Positions 30,475-39,401 of a stretch of DNA of 64,000 nucleotides are shown here, piece after piece. The first letter of the stretch is position 1. Every line of letters starts with the position of its first letter. The notes beneath the pieces are model-generated. The model made no database searches and was not told the DNA's origin. It worked only from the letters and a program-made list of their open reading frames with translations. The DNA is from Streptomyces endocoffeicus (GTDB lineage Bacteria; Actinomycetota; Actinomycetes; Streptomycetales; Streptomycetaceae), in assembly GCF_016741935.1 (NCBI RefSeq), contig NZ_JAERRG010000009.1, forward strand, positions 248,001 to 312,000, in the 5' to 3' direction. Both the position numbers and the translations under genes were made by a program.

Positions 30475-31230
30475 TCACAGCAGCGTGTCCCGCTCGTCTT
30501 CCTCCCAGCGCGGCGGGCAGAGTTCGGTCAGGGCGTCAAGGCCCGCAGTCGTCCCGGGGCTGTCGCCGAGGTCGAAGGTGCACAGCTCGCTGCCGTCCTC
30601 TGCCACGAGACGGACGCCCGTGCCGTCCCAGAACGGCCCGCGCTTGCCGTCCACGGCCCAAAACCGCGCCAGAACCGGCACCATGGGGTACACCGGGTGC
30701 AGGTAGGCCGGATGACAGCGGATCTTGTCGGCCAGGACTTCTTCCCACGCGGCCTCGGCGCCATCCCGCGTCTGCCGCCACCGCTCAACGAGATCCTCCG
30801 CCGTACGGCGGCGCACCATGTGCCGTAGAGCCAGGTGGGCCTCTGTTCCCAGAAGGTCAGGGCCCCGGGCGGCGAGCCACTCCCGGACGGTCGTGGCGGA
30901 CGGTGCTTCGGCGAGCAGTTCGGTGAGGTAGTTCGTGCTTGACGGCGTGGTCGGAGGGAACTTGCGCACGACGGAGACCAGGAGTGGCACGAGGGTGCTG
31001 AACCGGCCTGCGGCGTGCTGTGTTCCGTGCGGGGAGGCGAGGCAGACAGGGTCCTCCGGCAGGGTTCCGGACTCGCCGCACTGGGGGCATGCCCAGGTCC
31101 AGCCGACGACGGGAGCGTGGATGATCTGGCCGTCCTGGATGATCCAGTCGAAGCGGTCGGCCAGGCTGTGCTCGTCGGACGCGACGAAATCGGCGTCGAA
31201 CAGTTCGTCAGGCACGGTGAGTTCAGGCAT
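30475..31230 (-). CDS. hypothetical protein with a CxxC pair (251 aa)
   Basis: Not recognised. WACPQCGESG near residue 48 and a Cys-containing loop about 15 residues later look like a zinc knuckle. The rest is an ordinary soluble helical protein. The start overlaps the upstream stop by 8 bases. Confidence 0.55.
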   Translation of the reverse strand: MPELTVPDELFDADFVASDEHSLADRFDWIIQDGQIIHAPVVGWTWACPQCGESGTLPEDPVCLASPHGTQHAAGRFSTLVPLLVSVVRKFPPTTPSSTNYLTELLAEAPSATTVREWLAARGPDLLGTEAHLALRHMVRRRTAEDLVERWRQTRDGAEAAWEEVLADKIRCHPAYLHPVYPMVPVLARFWAVDGKRGPFWDGTGVRLVAEDGSELCTFDLGDSPGTTAGLDALTELCPPRWEEDERDTLL

Positions 31231-31933
31231 CGGTGGGCTCCTCTCGGCTGGTAGTGGGCCCCGGCAGCGCCGGGGCATCGGATGATGAGGCTTCGATGGA
31301 GGGCTCGGTACCCGTCAGCCGGACGACCTCCAGGACGTGGGCCTCGATGTCGGCGCGGGCCTGGGCGACGACCTGCTCGCCGGTCTCCACGAGCGAGTCG
31401 ACGGTGAACTGGGCGTTGCTGCCCGCACCGGCGACGGCGTTCTCCAGTGCGCTGAGTGCTTCCTTGGTGGCCCTCACGCCCTTCTTCTCGTGGATCGCCT
31501 CGTGCAAGGCCGCCGTGGCGGCCTTGACGCGGGCGTACATCCGGTCGGTGACCTCGCGAACCTCCCGCAGGTTCTCGGCGGTGCGGGGCTGATGAGGGAT
31601 CTCGGGCACGAAAGGGTCGTGCTCGGAACGCCGGATGGTCACCGGCACGCCGCTGCCGAGACCCATGGAGGACACAAGCGAGCCCCACTGAGCGAGGCTC
31701 ATCTCGATCTCCACGAGCTCTCGGCCCGGATGGACCCAGTCGTGGTTGAGGTCGCGCTTGCGTACGGCCTCGCGGACGGAGAGCGAGATGGTCTCGTTGT
31801 GGAACAGGTCGGACTGGAACAGCGAACGACCGGATCCGCTCCTTCGCGTCACGACCGCGACGCCGAAGGCGGGGTGGATCTCACCGCCGCGCTCCGCGTC
31901 GATCGCTGGATCCTGAACCGGACGGCGGCTCAT
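31223..31933 (-). CDS. hypothetical protein (236 aa)
   Basis: Not recognised. The N-terminal half contains ETISLSVREAVRKRDLNHDW and VEIEMSLAQWGSLVSSMGLG; the second half is a long helix with Ala/Glu heptads (TDRMYARVKAATAALHEAIH). Overlaps both neighbours (8 and 4 bases), so it belongs to the translationally coupled train. Confidence 0.55.
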   Translation of the reverse strand: MSRRPVQDPAIDAERGGEIHPAFGVAVVTRRSGSGRSLFQSDLFHNETISLSVREAVRKRDLNHDWVHPGRELVEIEMSLAQWGSLVSSMGLGSGVPVTIRRSEHDPFVPEIPHQPRTAENLREVREVTDRMYARVKAATAALHEAIHEKKGVRATKEALSALENAVAGAGSNAQFTVDSLVETGEQVVAQARADIEAHVLEVVRLTGTEPSIEASSSDAPALPGPTTSREEPTDA

Positions 31934-32115
31934 GCTGGCACCGCCTCAGGGGCCTCAGCCTGCTGGGTCTGGTGCTCGCGGTAGAGCCGCACGGCCAGGT
32001 CGATGCAGTAGCAGGTGAAGAGGCCACCCATGCCGGCGCCCGAGAACGACCAGTCGGGCAGCGACTGCAGGGGGCCGTGCGGTCGTGCGGGCTCGATGGG
32101 GATCTGCACGGTCAT
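31930..32115 (-). CDS. small hypothetical protein (61 aa)
   Basis: Starts MTVQIPIEPARPHG and contains GGLFTCYCIDLAVRLYREH. Joined to both neighbours by 4-base ATGA overlaps, which is the main evidence that it is real. Function unknown. Confidence 0.5.
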   Translation of the reverse strand: MTVQIPIEPARPHGPLQSLPDWSFSGAGMGGLFTCYCIDLAVRLYREHQTQQAEAPEAVPA

Positions 32116-32348
32116 TCTCGCTCCTCGGTGGCGTATTCGATGACGATGGCGGTGTCGCGGACGTGGAAGCGGAGGGCCTCTCCGGGGATCGGCTCTGTAC
32201 TGGCGAGCTCGTACGTCTCCCGGTAAGCGGCGGCGGCCACGGCCCACGCTTTGCTGATCTCCCCCGCTGCGGCGCCCCAAGGCTCGGGGGCGGGGATGAT
32301 CCAGCGGTGCACACTGTGGGTGACAGTCTCGAACGTGTAGTCAGCCAC
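32112..32348 (-). CDS. small hypothetical protein (78 aa)
   Basis: Contains EISKAWAVAAAAYRETYELA and ends VIEYATEERE. ATGA overlap downstream and 8-base overlap upstream. Not recognised. Confidence 0.5.
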   Translation of the reverse strand: MADYTFETVTHSVHRWIIPAPEPWGAAAGEISKAWAVAAAAYRETYELASTEPIPGEALRFHVRDTAIVIEYATEERE

Positions 32349-32643
32349 GAGCCATCGCCACCTTGGACGGGGCTTCCACGATCACGTCAATGTGGGTGAG
32401 GTGGATGCCGCCCGTGCAGCCCTCGACGGACACCACAGGGTCGCCGTAGCCGAGCCTCCAGGCCGGAGTACGCGTGACGGTCGTCAGGGCGCGGCACAGG
32501 TTCGCGTCGGCCCCTACCACGAAACGACCGTCCGCCTGCCGCTTCCGGACCGCGACTGCGAGCGGGTCCTCCGGGCGGACACCGGGGTACGCGACCACCG
32601 GCGTACCAATCGGGTACAGGGCGTTCCACTGCTCGTCGTTCAC
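32341..32643 (-). CDS. small hypothetical protein (100 aa)
   Basis: Starts at GTG 32643 (VNDEQWNALYPIGTPVVAYP), overlapping the upstream stop by GTGA. The product looks like a compact beta-rich protein (GVRPEDPLAVAVRKRQADGR). Not recognised. Confidence 0.5.
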   Translation of the reverse strand: MNDEQWNALYPIGTPVVAYPGVRPEDPLAVAVRKRQADGRFVVGADANLCRALTTVTRTPAWRLGYGDPVVSVEGCTGGIHLTHIDVIVEAPSKVAMARG

Positions 32644-32927
32644 CGGTTGCCCTCCTCGTTGTCGGCTGGCGGCCGGTGCGGGATGTCGATCCCTTCGCCC
32701 AGGGCAGGCTCGTTGTAGGAGGCGAGAACTGCTTGCCACTTCCGCCGGAAACGGGCTGCCTGGACGAGCGACCACGCGGTGGTCACGAGCTGCGCGCACA
32801 CCAGGCCCGTCATCGGCGACGGTGTCTCGCCCGCGGCCACGCGCCAGATGCCGGTCACGACCAGGGCTCCAGCCACGCCGCTCAGGAAGGCTTGGGCGAG
32901 CAGCCGGAGGAGCGGGAAGCGCGTCAC
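32640..32927 (-). CDS. small membrane protein (95 aa)
   Basis: Two hydrophobic segments (LLAQAFLSGVAGALVVTGIW and MTGLVCAQLVTTAWSLVQ) with a hydrophilic C-terminus. Overlaps both neighbours by 4 bases. Not recognised. Confidence 0.5.
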   Translation of the reverse strand: MTRFPLLRLLAQAFLSGVAGALVVTGIWRVAAGETPSPMTGLVCAQLVTTAWSLVQAARFRRKWQAVLASYNEPALGEGIDIPHRPPADNEEGNR

Positions 32928-33688
32928 GACGGCACCTCTCCAGCTACCGCGACATCGCGGTGGCCGACGGAGAGGTGGGGGTCCCAGTCGACCTCGTCGA
33001 CCCCTTCATTGACGTACTGCGCGAGGAAGCTGTCCTCGTGTGGATCGAACGCGTGCTCCTGTGCAAACTCTTTGCGGTACTCGTGGGGATCGCGGTCCCC
33101 GGGGTGCTGTCGTACCTTGCCGATGGTGTCGGCGACCCATTCCAGGGTGTGCGCACCGGACCAGTCCGGCGAGGTGCCAAGGCCGAGCGCGATCGCGTCG
33201 ACCACGTCGGTGTCAGTGAGGGGCGTGTGATCCCCTCCGCCGTTCGCGCGGGAGAGCGGCTGCTCGTAGTCCGGGATGAAGCCCATGGCGAGGAGCACGC
33301 TCTCGGGCAGCTTGTAGCCGTCCCAGATCGCCTCGGTCGCGTCCGTGGGGCTGCCGCCGTTGGAGAGCCCGCCGGAGATGTAGATCCTGTAGTCGGCGAC
33401 CGTGAGGAATGTCGTCTCCCGGGAGTCGAGGACCTCTTCGAGGTTGTCGATGATGACGAGACCGGCACGCCGGGCGTACTCGATGAGAACTTCGCCGTTC
33501 TCGTCGACGAGGTCGGACTCGCCGTCCAGATCCGGCAGCAACTCCCCCAGCTCGATCTCGGGCTCGTCGAAGGTGAAGAGCGAGGCGTCTGTGATCTCTT
33601 CGAGCAGCTGACGGCCGCGGTCGAAGTTGGGCGGTTCGGTGCTGGCGGCCGGGAAGGCGATGGTGGCGGTGAGCATGCTCGCGCCCAT
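32924..33688 (-). CDS. hypothetical protein (254 aa)
   Basis: Not recognised. Acidic; contains RAGLVIIDNLEEVLDSRET and YRIYISGGLSNGGSPTDATE, then a helical C-terminus. AAGGAG lies 9 bases before ATG 33688. First gene of the overlapping set that runs to 31.2 kb. Confidence 0.55.
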   Translation of the reverse strand: MGASMLTATIAFPAASTEPPNFDRGRQLLEEITDASLFTFDEPEIELGELLPDLDGESDLVDENGEVLIEYARRAGLVIIDNLEEVLDSRETTFLTVADYRIYISGGLSNGGSPTDATEAIWDGYKLPESVLLAMGFIPDYEQPLSRANGGGDHTPLTDTDVVDAIALGLGTSPDWSGAHTLEWVADTIGKVRQHPGDRDPHEYRKEFAQEHAFDPHEDSFLAQYVNEGVDEVDWDPHLSVGHRDVAVAGEVPS

Positions 33689-33729
33689 GATGATCTGCTC
33701 CTTCAGGATGGGGGAATTAGTGGATCGGA

Positions 33730-34026
33730 TCAGTCCTGGATCCAGCCGAGGACATCGTCGACGTCCTGGTCGCAGCTGGCCTTGATCGCCTGGCGCAGGG
33801 TCTCGCCGGGGTTCTCGAGGTAGTGCAGCGCGACGCTGTCGATGAGGTTGGCCGCGTCACGTACCTGCTCGTTTTCGGGCGCGAGTTCGCTCACGTCGTT
33901 GGCGGCTCGGCTCACGACGTCGCTGATACGCTCCTGGAAGAAGGCCTTCGCTGAGGATCGTGCGGGTCGTACGGCTGGCTCACCGGTCCTCCCCCGGGGT
34001 GTCGCCGGTAGTGCGCGACGGCGCAT
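33730..34026 (-). CDS. small hypothetical protein (up to 98 aa)
   Basis: The C-terminal 75 residues (FFQERISDVVSRAANDVSEL, then LRQAIKASCDQDVDDVLGWI) look like real helical coding. The start is uncertain: ATG 34026 overlaps the upstream gene by 47 bases and has no ribosome site; the only other in-frame option is an internal GTG. Confidence 0.4.
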   Translation of the reverse strand: MRRRALPATPRGRTGEPAVRPARSSAKAFFQERISDVVSRAANDVSELAPENEQVRDAANLIDSVALHYLENPGETLRQAIKASCDQDVDDVLGWIQD

Positions 34027-34511
34027 CGGCGTGCGCCACGGGGAAGACGTCCGGGTGCGCCGCCTTCCGCTCCGCCCAACGCGGCAACGGCTCGTCGCCG
34101 ATGGTGTGCTTGTGGTCCATCACCTCGACGAGTGAGAGCTTCGACGGGCCCCTGTAGTCGTGCCGGCGGCCGCGCAGCCGGGGTGCGACGGGTACCCAGA
34201 ACGGGCCGTACTGCCAGCTGTCGAGGCGGTAGGACCAGTCGTCAGGGCTCCACTTGTGGAAGATGACGGTGTTGCAGCCGCTGTCCACGTCGAGGGCCCG
34301 TTCGGCGAGGCGCCGCTGATAGCTCTGGTTGAACCAGTGCTCGATGTACTCGCGGATGAACGAGGCGAGCATCGCTGGGCCGGGCCTCGGATTCGCAGTC
34401 GAAGCAGGCGACGTATCACCACCCCGGGTGGACGCCGGTCACCGGGATGCGCAGCCTCGTCAGCGGGTCGTCGCGGTCGGCGTCTTCGGCGAACGGCCAG
34501 TCGGTCACCAT
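33980..34511 (-). pseudogene. interrupted hypothetical gene
   Basis: The 5' part from ATG 34511 (MVTDWPFAEDADRDDPLTRL) meets TGA at 34416-34418. The same frame then continues with strongly G/C-ending codons for YVACFDCESEARPS, and the coding-like frame shifts by one base to PAMLASFIREYIEHWFNQSY and runs to 33980. A TGG-to-TGA change plus a one-base indel would explain it. The 3' part can also start on its own at ATG 34372 (130 aa). Confidence 0.45.
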
Positions 34512-34788
34512 CACGAGTCACCGCCTTCGTGGTCGTCAAGGTTGTCTTCCGGCTCCGGGTCCGGCCATGACGCTGCCGCAGGCCACGCGTACTCGTCGTC
34601 GAAGGGGTCCGCTTGATGGAGAACAGCGGGCCGTGGTCGTACCGTTCGTCCACCGGGTCGGGGGCGTAGCTGGTGACTTTCAGCCCAATCATGTTGCTGT
34701 CGGTGGGCATCACGACGCCTCGCCCCTCGGCGAACAGGCCGTCGTAGTGCCGCTCCAGCCAGGCGACGGCCGTCATCCGGCGGCCCAT
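34511..34788 (-). pseudogene. frame-broken hypothetical gene
   Basis: ATG 34788 (TGATG overlap with the upstream stop) opens MGRRMTAVAWLERHYDGLFA and reads well to FSIK near 34612. The coding-like frame then is one base back: ADPFDDEYAWPAAASWPDPE, ending at 34511 in a TGATG overlap with the next gene. One missing base (AAG-GCG to AAGCG) is sufficient. Confidence 0.5.
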
Positions 34789-35210
34789 CAGCCCTCACCG
34801 TCCTCGGTGCCTGCCGTCTCACCGGCGGCGATCTGGTGCGCCAAGGGCCAGACTTCGGCGAGCGTGAACCGCGCCGAGTCGCGTTTCGCGTCGCTGGCGA
34901 TCCCGCCGAAGTGGGCCACCCAGTAGCCGTCGCGGTCCCAGCAGTGCCCGTCACGGTCGAGGATCACCCACCGGTCGACGTGGCCGTAGCAGCGCTGCAC
35001 AAGCAGCGGCAGCCGACCGGGGCACGGCACCTCGAACGCGGAGGCGTGCACCAGCAGCACGGCGGCCGTCGGTGCGAGCCAGGCCGCGACTTTCCGGCGC
35101 GTCTCTGGGTCGAAGCCCGGCGCCACGGGCCGCCCGTCCTCGGCGACCGCGCCGACCGTGAAGACCGACTCTTCCTCCAAGGCGGGCTCCATGGCGACGT
35201 CGTACCGCGA
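34788..35210 (-). CDS. hypothetical protein (about 140 aa)
   Basis: Not recognised. Contains VAAWLAPTAAVLLVHASAFE and WVILDRDGHCWDRDGYWVAH. The start is uncertain between GTG 35210 and ATG 35192; an upstream in-frame start at 35297 would lie inside the neighbouring gene. Ends in a TGATG overlap with the next gene. Confidence 0.5.
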   Translation of the reverse strand, partial: SRYDVAMEPALEEESVFTVGAVAEDGRPVAPGFDPETRRKVAAWLAPTAAVLLVHASAFEVPCPGRLPLLVQRCYGHVDRWVILDRDGHCWDRDGYWVAHFGGIASDAKRDSARFTLAEVWPLAHQIAAGETAGTEDGEG

Positions 35211-35223
35211 CACGACCAGCGGT

Positions 35224-35643
35224 TCAGGCTGGTCGGCTTCCCTTCTCCTCGGCCATGGCCTGGACGATCGCCCGGCAACGGCGCCACGCGTCGGCATAGG
35301 AACCGGCGTTGAACATGCCTTTCAACTCGTCGGGCAGCTTCATCGCGGCGAACTGCTCGTCGACCTCGCGCAGGACCGAGACGCGATCGAGGCGGCGCAG
35401 CTCGGCAACGATAGTCTCGGTCGACGGCATGCCGGTGTCGACGAACTCAACGTCTGGGTGCATGTAGGCGGCAGCCCACACCGACCAGCCCTTCGCGGTG
35501 CCGACCTCGCGGATCTTCACGGACCACTCGCGCAGCAACTCTGCGTCGGAAGCCGCCACCAGCGCTTCGGGCGTCTGGGGGGCGGCGTCGTGCCGCTCGG
35601 CCCGCTGTCGGAGGATCCCGATGAGTGTGTCGCGGGCGCTCAC
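35224..35643 (-). CDS. hypothetical protein (139 aa)
   Basis: Starts MSARDTLIGILRQRAERHD; a helical soluble protein (LLREWSVKIREVGTAKGWSV). GTGA/ATGA-type 4-base overlap with the upstream gene. Not recognised. Confidence 0.55.
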   Translation of the reverse strand: MSARDTLIGILRQRAERHDAAPQTPEALVAASDAELLREWSVKIREVGTAKGWSVWAAAYMHPDVEFVDTGMPSTETIVAELRRLDRVSVLREVDEQFAAMKLPDELKGMFNAGSYADAWRRCRAIVQAMAEEKGSRPA

Positions 35644-36023
35644 TGAGTCTCATCTCCCTCGGCTTCGTCGAGGATGAGCGCGGCGGCCTGCTTGGCGGAC
35701 AGCAGCCCGTTCCGCTCGGACACGGCGCGTCGGATCCGCTCGGCCTCGGCCGTGTGGCCGTGAGCGTCGAGCAGCTCGGCGGCGTGCTTGCCGTGCATGG
35801 CCCGCCGGGTCTTGGCGGCGTCGAGGATGAGGCGGACGGCCGGGTTGCCGTCGATCCGGGCCTGGCTCCATGCGGCGGTACGTCCCCGGTGCACCTGGGA
35901 GTTGCGGGCGCGGGTGCCGCCGTGGCTCGTGCACAGTTCGCCGGCCGCCGAGCCGCAGTCCGGGCAGGCGATGGCGAGCGGCGGCAGGTTGGCGCACTGC
36001 CAGTCATTCGGGGTCAGGTCCAT
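35640..36023 (-). CDS. zinc-finger-like hypothetical protein (127 aa)
   Basis: Near the N-terminus CPDCGSAAGELCTSHGGTR and a following His-containing RNSQVHRGR look like the small zinc finger seen in actinophage and plasmid proteins. ATG 36023 overlaps the previous stop as TGATG. Could bind nucleic acid; target unknown. Confidence 0.55.
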   Translation of the reverse strand: MDLTPNDWQCANLPPLAIACPDCGSAAGELCTSHGGTRARNSQVHRGRTAAWSQARIDGNPAVRLILDAAKTRRAMHGKHAAELLDAHGHTAEAERIRRAVSERNGLLSAKQAAALILDEAEGDETQ

Positions 36024-36241
36024 CAGGCGTCGCCGCCCTTCTGCCTGAGCTTCCAGACGCTGGCCACCTTGACCCACTTGTCGTAGTCGGCGAGCTGCAC
36101 GCCGCCCTCGTCAGCACTGTGGTCGTTCAGCGCCGTCGCGGCAGCGAGGATCCGGGCAACGTCGTCGCCGATCTGGCGGCCGTCCCTGACGGAGCGCACC
36201 AGCTCCTCAGGGCGGCGGTAGTTCTCGGGGCCTGTGGCCAT
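36023..36241 (-). CDS. small hypothetical protein (72 aa)
   Basis: Starts MATGPENYRRPEELVRSVRD; helical. TGATG overlaps at both ends. Not recognised. Confidence 0.5.
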   Translation of the reverse strand: MATGPENYRRPEELVRSVRDGRQIGDDVARILAAATALNDHSADEGGVQLADYDKWVKVASVWKLRQKGGDA

Positions 36242-36888
36242 CAGTCGTTCTCCTTCGCGGTGTTGCGCGGCTGGGGGGCGCCGTCGGGCTGATGTGGGCA
36301 GCTGGACGTGGCGTCTTCGAGTCCGAGAGCCTGGCGGGCGAGGGCAAGCAGGCTGTCCAGGTCCGGGCCCGCTGCCGGGCGGATGGGCCGCTTGCGCAGC
36401 ACGGGCACGTCCAGATCGACGCCCAGCAGTTGGCCGGGGTGCTCCGGGTCGGTCTCCACGCGGTACGAGCCGGGTGTGATCCACCAGCCGTCGAATGCGT
36501 CGGCGGGGCGTCCGGCACGCGGTCCGTGGCCCACAGCCGCGATGCCGGGCAGGCCCGACGACGCGGGCGTGGCCCGGTAGCGGGTGGCCTCCCCCGATAA
36601 CATCGGACAGGCACGTACGCTGTACGCGAGGCATTCCGGGTGCATGCCGGGCTCGGCGGTGTACCCGACGTGTACATCAGCAGGCCGCACCGCGAGACAG
36701 ATCCGCTCATCGAAGCTCTGCCCGCAGACCTGGCAGCGCCGTTCGGCCAGTGCCCGGTTGCGCCGGTCTTTGTCGAGCGCCCCGAACTGGTACCGGCCGC
36801 CAGCGTGCAGCGTGATCCACGGGACGACCAGACCGCCCAGGGTTGGACGGCCCGCGCACCGTATCGGCACCGGCAGCTGTGCGGTCAC
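36241..36888 (-). CDS. hypothetical protein with Cys pairs (215 aa)
   Basis: CQVCGQSF near residue 52 and later MHPECLAYSVRACP could form a zinc site. The C-terminal part is Pro-rich. 4-base overlap upstream and TGATG downstream. Not recognised. Confidence 0.5.
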   Translation of the reverse strand: MTAQLPVPIRCAGRPTLGGLVVPWITLHAGGRYQFGALDKDRRNRALAERRCQVCGQSFDERICLAVRPADVHVGYTAEPGMHPECLAYSVRACPMLSGEATRYRATPASSGLPGIAAVGHGPRAGRPADAFDGWWITPGSYRVETDPEHPGQLLGVDLDVPVLRKRPIRPAAGPDLDSLLALARQALGLEDATSSCPHQPDGAPQPRNTAKEND

Positions 36889-37196
36889 CGGTCGTCTCCT
36901 TGCGCGTCACGTGGGTGGGGTGCGCCGCCGTCCTTGCCGGGCCAGTCGTGGGGCCAGGGGACACCGCACCAGGACTGCTCGGGAGCCTTGAACCAGTACA
37001 TGAACTCGGCGGCCAGGTACTCGGTCTTGAAGCCCTGCACCCCGCCCTGCTTACCGGCGAGGCCGGCGTGCTCAGCAACCCAGCCGGCCCCCTTCGTGAG
37101 GTACGTGATGCCGCGGGCCTCCCCGGTGTCCTTCAGGCTCACCCGCAGCCGGTTGTCGTTGTCGGGATCGACCTGCTCGAAGCTGAACTGCGGCAT
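36885..37196 (-). CDS. small hypothetical protein (103 aa)
   Basis: Starts MPQFSFEQVDPDNDNRLRVS; contains YLAAEFMYWFKAPEQSWCGV. ATG follows a GGAG-like leader 10 bases from the previous gene. Not recognised. Confidence 0.5.
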   Translation of the reverse strand: MPQFSFEQVDPDNDNRLRVSLKDTGEARGITYLTKGAGWVAEHAGLAGKQGGVQGFKTEYLAAEFMYWFKAPEQSWCGVPWPHDWPGKDGGAPHPRDAQGDDR

Positions 37197-37206
37197 GTTG
37201 TTGCTC

Positions 37207-38094
37207 CTACTCGTAGACGCGGGTCTGGAACTTGACGCGGCTGATGGGGCCGAACGCGTCGCAGATCGCTCCGGTGGTCTCGGCCCACGGCCTCAGGCCC
37301 GGGACTCGGAGGACTTCGCTGACCCGGCCCTCAGGGGTGTAGAGGATGACCAGCTCGCGGTCGGTGACGTTCGCGTGGCTGGGCGTCCAGGTGGCGAACT
37401 GTTCGAACCCGGAGTCCGTCATCCGGCCGTGGAAGTTGAAGACGACCTGCTTGTAGGAGGCGTCGAGTTCGGGATTAATGATCTCCGGCTCGGGGCGGCC
37501 ACGGTTGGGCAGCTTCTCTGCCACGATCCGGTAGCCGGGCAGGTCGTACCTCAGCCGGTACTCGCGGTCGCGGAAGGTGAAGGTCGCGCAGGTGTTGATG
37601 TCGTTCTGCACCGGCCGCCAGTCCCCGAACGGCAGGCCGATGTCGTACGTCGCGTAGTCGTGCCAGAGGCTGGCGGACTCCTTCGCGCGCCCCCACTGGT
37701 CCATCCTGTTCGTCTCACGCGAGAGCGCCAGGTGGTCGATGGACTCCGGACGGCCCGAGCAGCCGTTCGTCTGGAACCGGAACCACGTCGGACTGCCGGT
37801 CGTGCCGCAGTCGAAGCACCGGGCCTCGTGCTCCGGGTCCTTGACCAGCCGGTGTCCTTCGACGATCTCGATGAACACGTTCTCCGGCATGTGCACGTGG
37901 AGCGGCACCATCCGCGCCCTGTAGTGACGGCGGCGCTCGTAGACGCTTCCGCATGGCTCGCACGCCGGGTCGCGGTGTTGGGTCCAGTCATCCGGCTGCG
38001 CGCCCACCACAGGCGGCGAGTACAGGAGCATATGGGTCGCAGTGCCGAGGCACTGGTTTTCCACTTCCGTGCTGCGAGGCGTGCTGCATCGCAT
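37207..38094 (-). CDS. hypothetical protein (295 aa)
   Basis: Not recognised. ATG 38094 is supported by GAGGGGAC upstream; 38148 is an alternative. Possible metal ligands: PACEPCGSVYER and ARCFDCGTTG. The rest is a mixed soluble domain (IRFRDREYRLRYDLPGY-like beta stretch). Confidence 0.55.
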   Translation of the reverse strand: MRCSTPRSTEVENQCLGTATHMLLYSPPVVGAQPDDWTQHRDPACEPCGSVYERRRHYRARMVPLHVHMPENVFIEIVEGHRLVKDPEHEARCFDCGTTGSPTWFRFQTNGCSGRPESIDHLALSRETNRMDQWGRAKESASLWHDYATYDIGLPFGDWRPVQNDINTCATFTFRDREYRLRYDLPGYRIVAEKLPNRGRPEPEIINPELDASYKQVVFNFHGRMTDSGFEQFATWTPSHANVTDRELVILYTPEGRVSEVLRVPGLRPWAETTGAICDAFGPISRVKFQTRVYE

Positions 38095-38154
38095 AGTGGT
38101 GTCCCCTCTGTCGATTTGCAAGGGTTTGGTGGCGGTACTGGAATACATCCCGAA

Positions 38155-38331
38155 TCATGAGCAGTTGGCCGCATTACGCTCGATGGCGAAATTCATCAGC
38201 GCATGGTTGGTCAGAGCCTCAACCTTGTCGGTCTGATGCTCTTGCTCACCGATCCAGCCATTGTGATCCGCCCAGCGCAACAGGTCCGTGATGATGTCGC
38301 TGATCACCGATGGCGGCGCTTGGGGTGGCAC
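38155..38331 (-). CDS. small hypothetical protein (58 aa)
   Basis: GTG 38331 opens VPPQAPPSVISDIITDLLRW; the product is helical. 4-base gap after the upstream stop. Not recognised. Confidence 0.4.
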   Translation of the reverse strand: MPPQAPPSVISDIITDLLRWADHNGWIGEQEHQTDKVEALTNHALMNFAIERNAANCS

Positions 38332-38335
38332 GCGC

Positions 38336-38890
38336 TCACCATCCCCGGCCCTCCACGATGGCGTCGAACTGCTTGCCAGCCAGATCGGGGGTCTCACGCG
38401 AAGGACCGAACCACTTCGCGCCCTTGTCCCAGCGACACACCCAGAACAGACGGTGGCTCCGGTAAGCCAGAAGCCGGTAAACCCTGCCGTCCTCGGCCGT
38501 CCAGACCTCCAGGGCGCGGCTGTTCTCGTACCAGTGGCGATCCGGAATCACACCGGGCTTGTGGTCGTGGAAGCCGAACGGCTCATTCGTGATCCACGTA
38601 CCCTCGTACGGTGGCAGGTTCTCCGGAAGGATCTCCGGATCCACTGGGACGCGGTCATTGTCCTGCGCGCTGCGCAGCTCTCCCGTCTTGAGCGAGAACA
38701 GGTAGCGCATGCCGTAGTAGCCCCCCGAGTTCCCGAGGCCGATGTCCCACACCGGAGTTAGCTCGGTGCACGACTGCATGGAGCCGCCGGGACCGAGTGG
38801 TCTCTGCACTTCACGAGCCCATCGCATCCCCTCCTTGATCTCCGCAGGGTGCATGTACTGGACGTTGAGCGTCGAGTCGAACCACTCCAT
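38336..38890 (-). CDS. hypothetical protein (184 aa)
   Basis: ATG 38890 follows AGGAGAG. The product is Trp/Tyr-rich (TWITNEPFGFHDHKPGVIPD; LFWVCRWDKGAKWFGPSR) with no membrane segments. Not recognised. Confidence 0.55.
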   Translation of the reverse strand: MEWFDSTLNVQYMHPAEIKEGMRWAREVQRPLGPGGSMQSCTELTPVWDIGLGNSGGYYGMRYLFSLKTGELRSAQDNDRVPVDPEILPENLPPYEGTWITNEPFGFHDHKPGVIPDRHWYENSRALEVWTAEDGRVYRLLAYRSHRLFWVCRWDKGAKWFGPSRETPDLAGKQFDAIVEGRGW

Positions 38891-38904
38891 AGGGGTTAGC
38901 TCTC

Positions 38905-39399
38905 CTATTTCTCGTTGATGAGGGGGGACCACGTACTGGCGACGCGGATGTGTCCGTACGTGTCCAGCTCGATGAACCCGGTGGTGCCGGCGACCAGCCA
39001 GCCGGCGCGCTCTCGGCCGGACTCGCTCTCCCAGGACAGGGGCTTGAACCCGATCGGCTCTCCGCAGCGCGGGTATTCGGCCATGAACGCGCGGGCCATG
39101 TTCACGTCCAGGGGCGGAACGATCCGCCAGCCGCGCTCGCGGGCGAGTTGCTCGCCCAAGTCGACACCAGCCGCGAAGATGCCGTCCTGATTCGTGCGCG
39201 GGTTGGCGGTCGTGACGTGCAGTTCACCGAAGCTCTCGGTCAGCGCGAAAGGCCACGTGGAGGCGATGCCAATGACCTTCTCGGACTCGATCAACAGCAC
39301 GTCGCCGTCGCGGATCTCCTCGTAGCACTGTGTGGCGTTGTACGCCTCCATGGTGCTGGCGAAGGAGTGCACCCGCGGTTCGGTGGTCTCGCCGCTCAT
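38905..39399 (-). CDS. hypothetical protein sharing a GWLVAGT module (164 aa)
   Basis: Not recognised. The C-terminal region GRERAGWLVAGTTGFIELDT resembles the N-terminal region of the next gene upstream (RHVGWLVAGTGGSMRL), suggesting a duplicated small domain. Starts 2 bases after the previous stop. Confidence 0.5.
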   Translation of the reverse strand: MSGETTEPRVHSFASTMEAYNATQCYEEIRDGDVLLIESEKVIGIASTWPFALTESFGELHVTTANPRTNQDGIFAAGVDLGEQLARERGWRIVPPLDVNMARAFMAEYPRCGEPIGFKPLSWESESGRERAGWLVAGTTGFIELDTYGHIRVASTWSPLINEK

Positions 39400-39401
39400 G
39401 C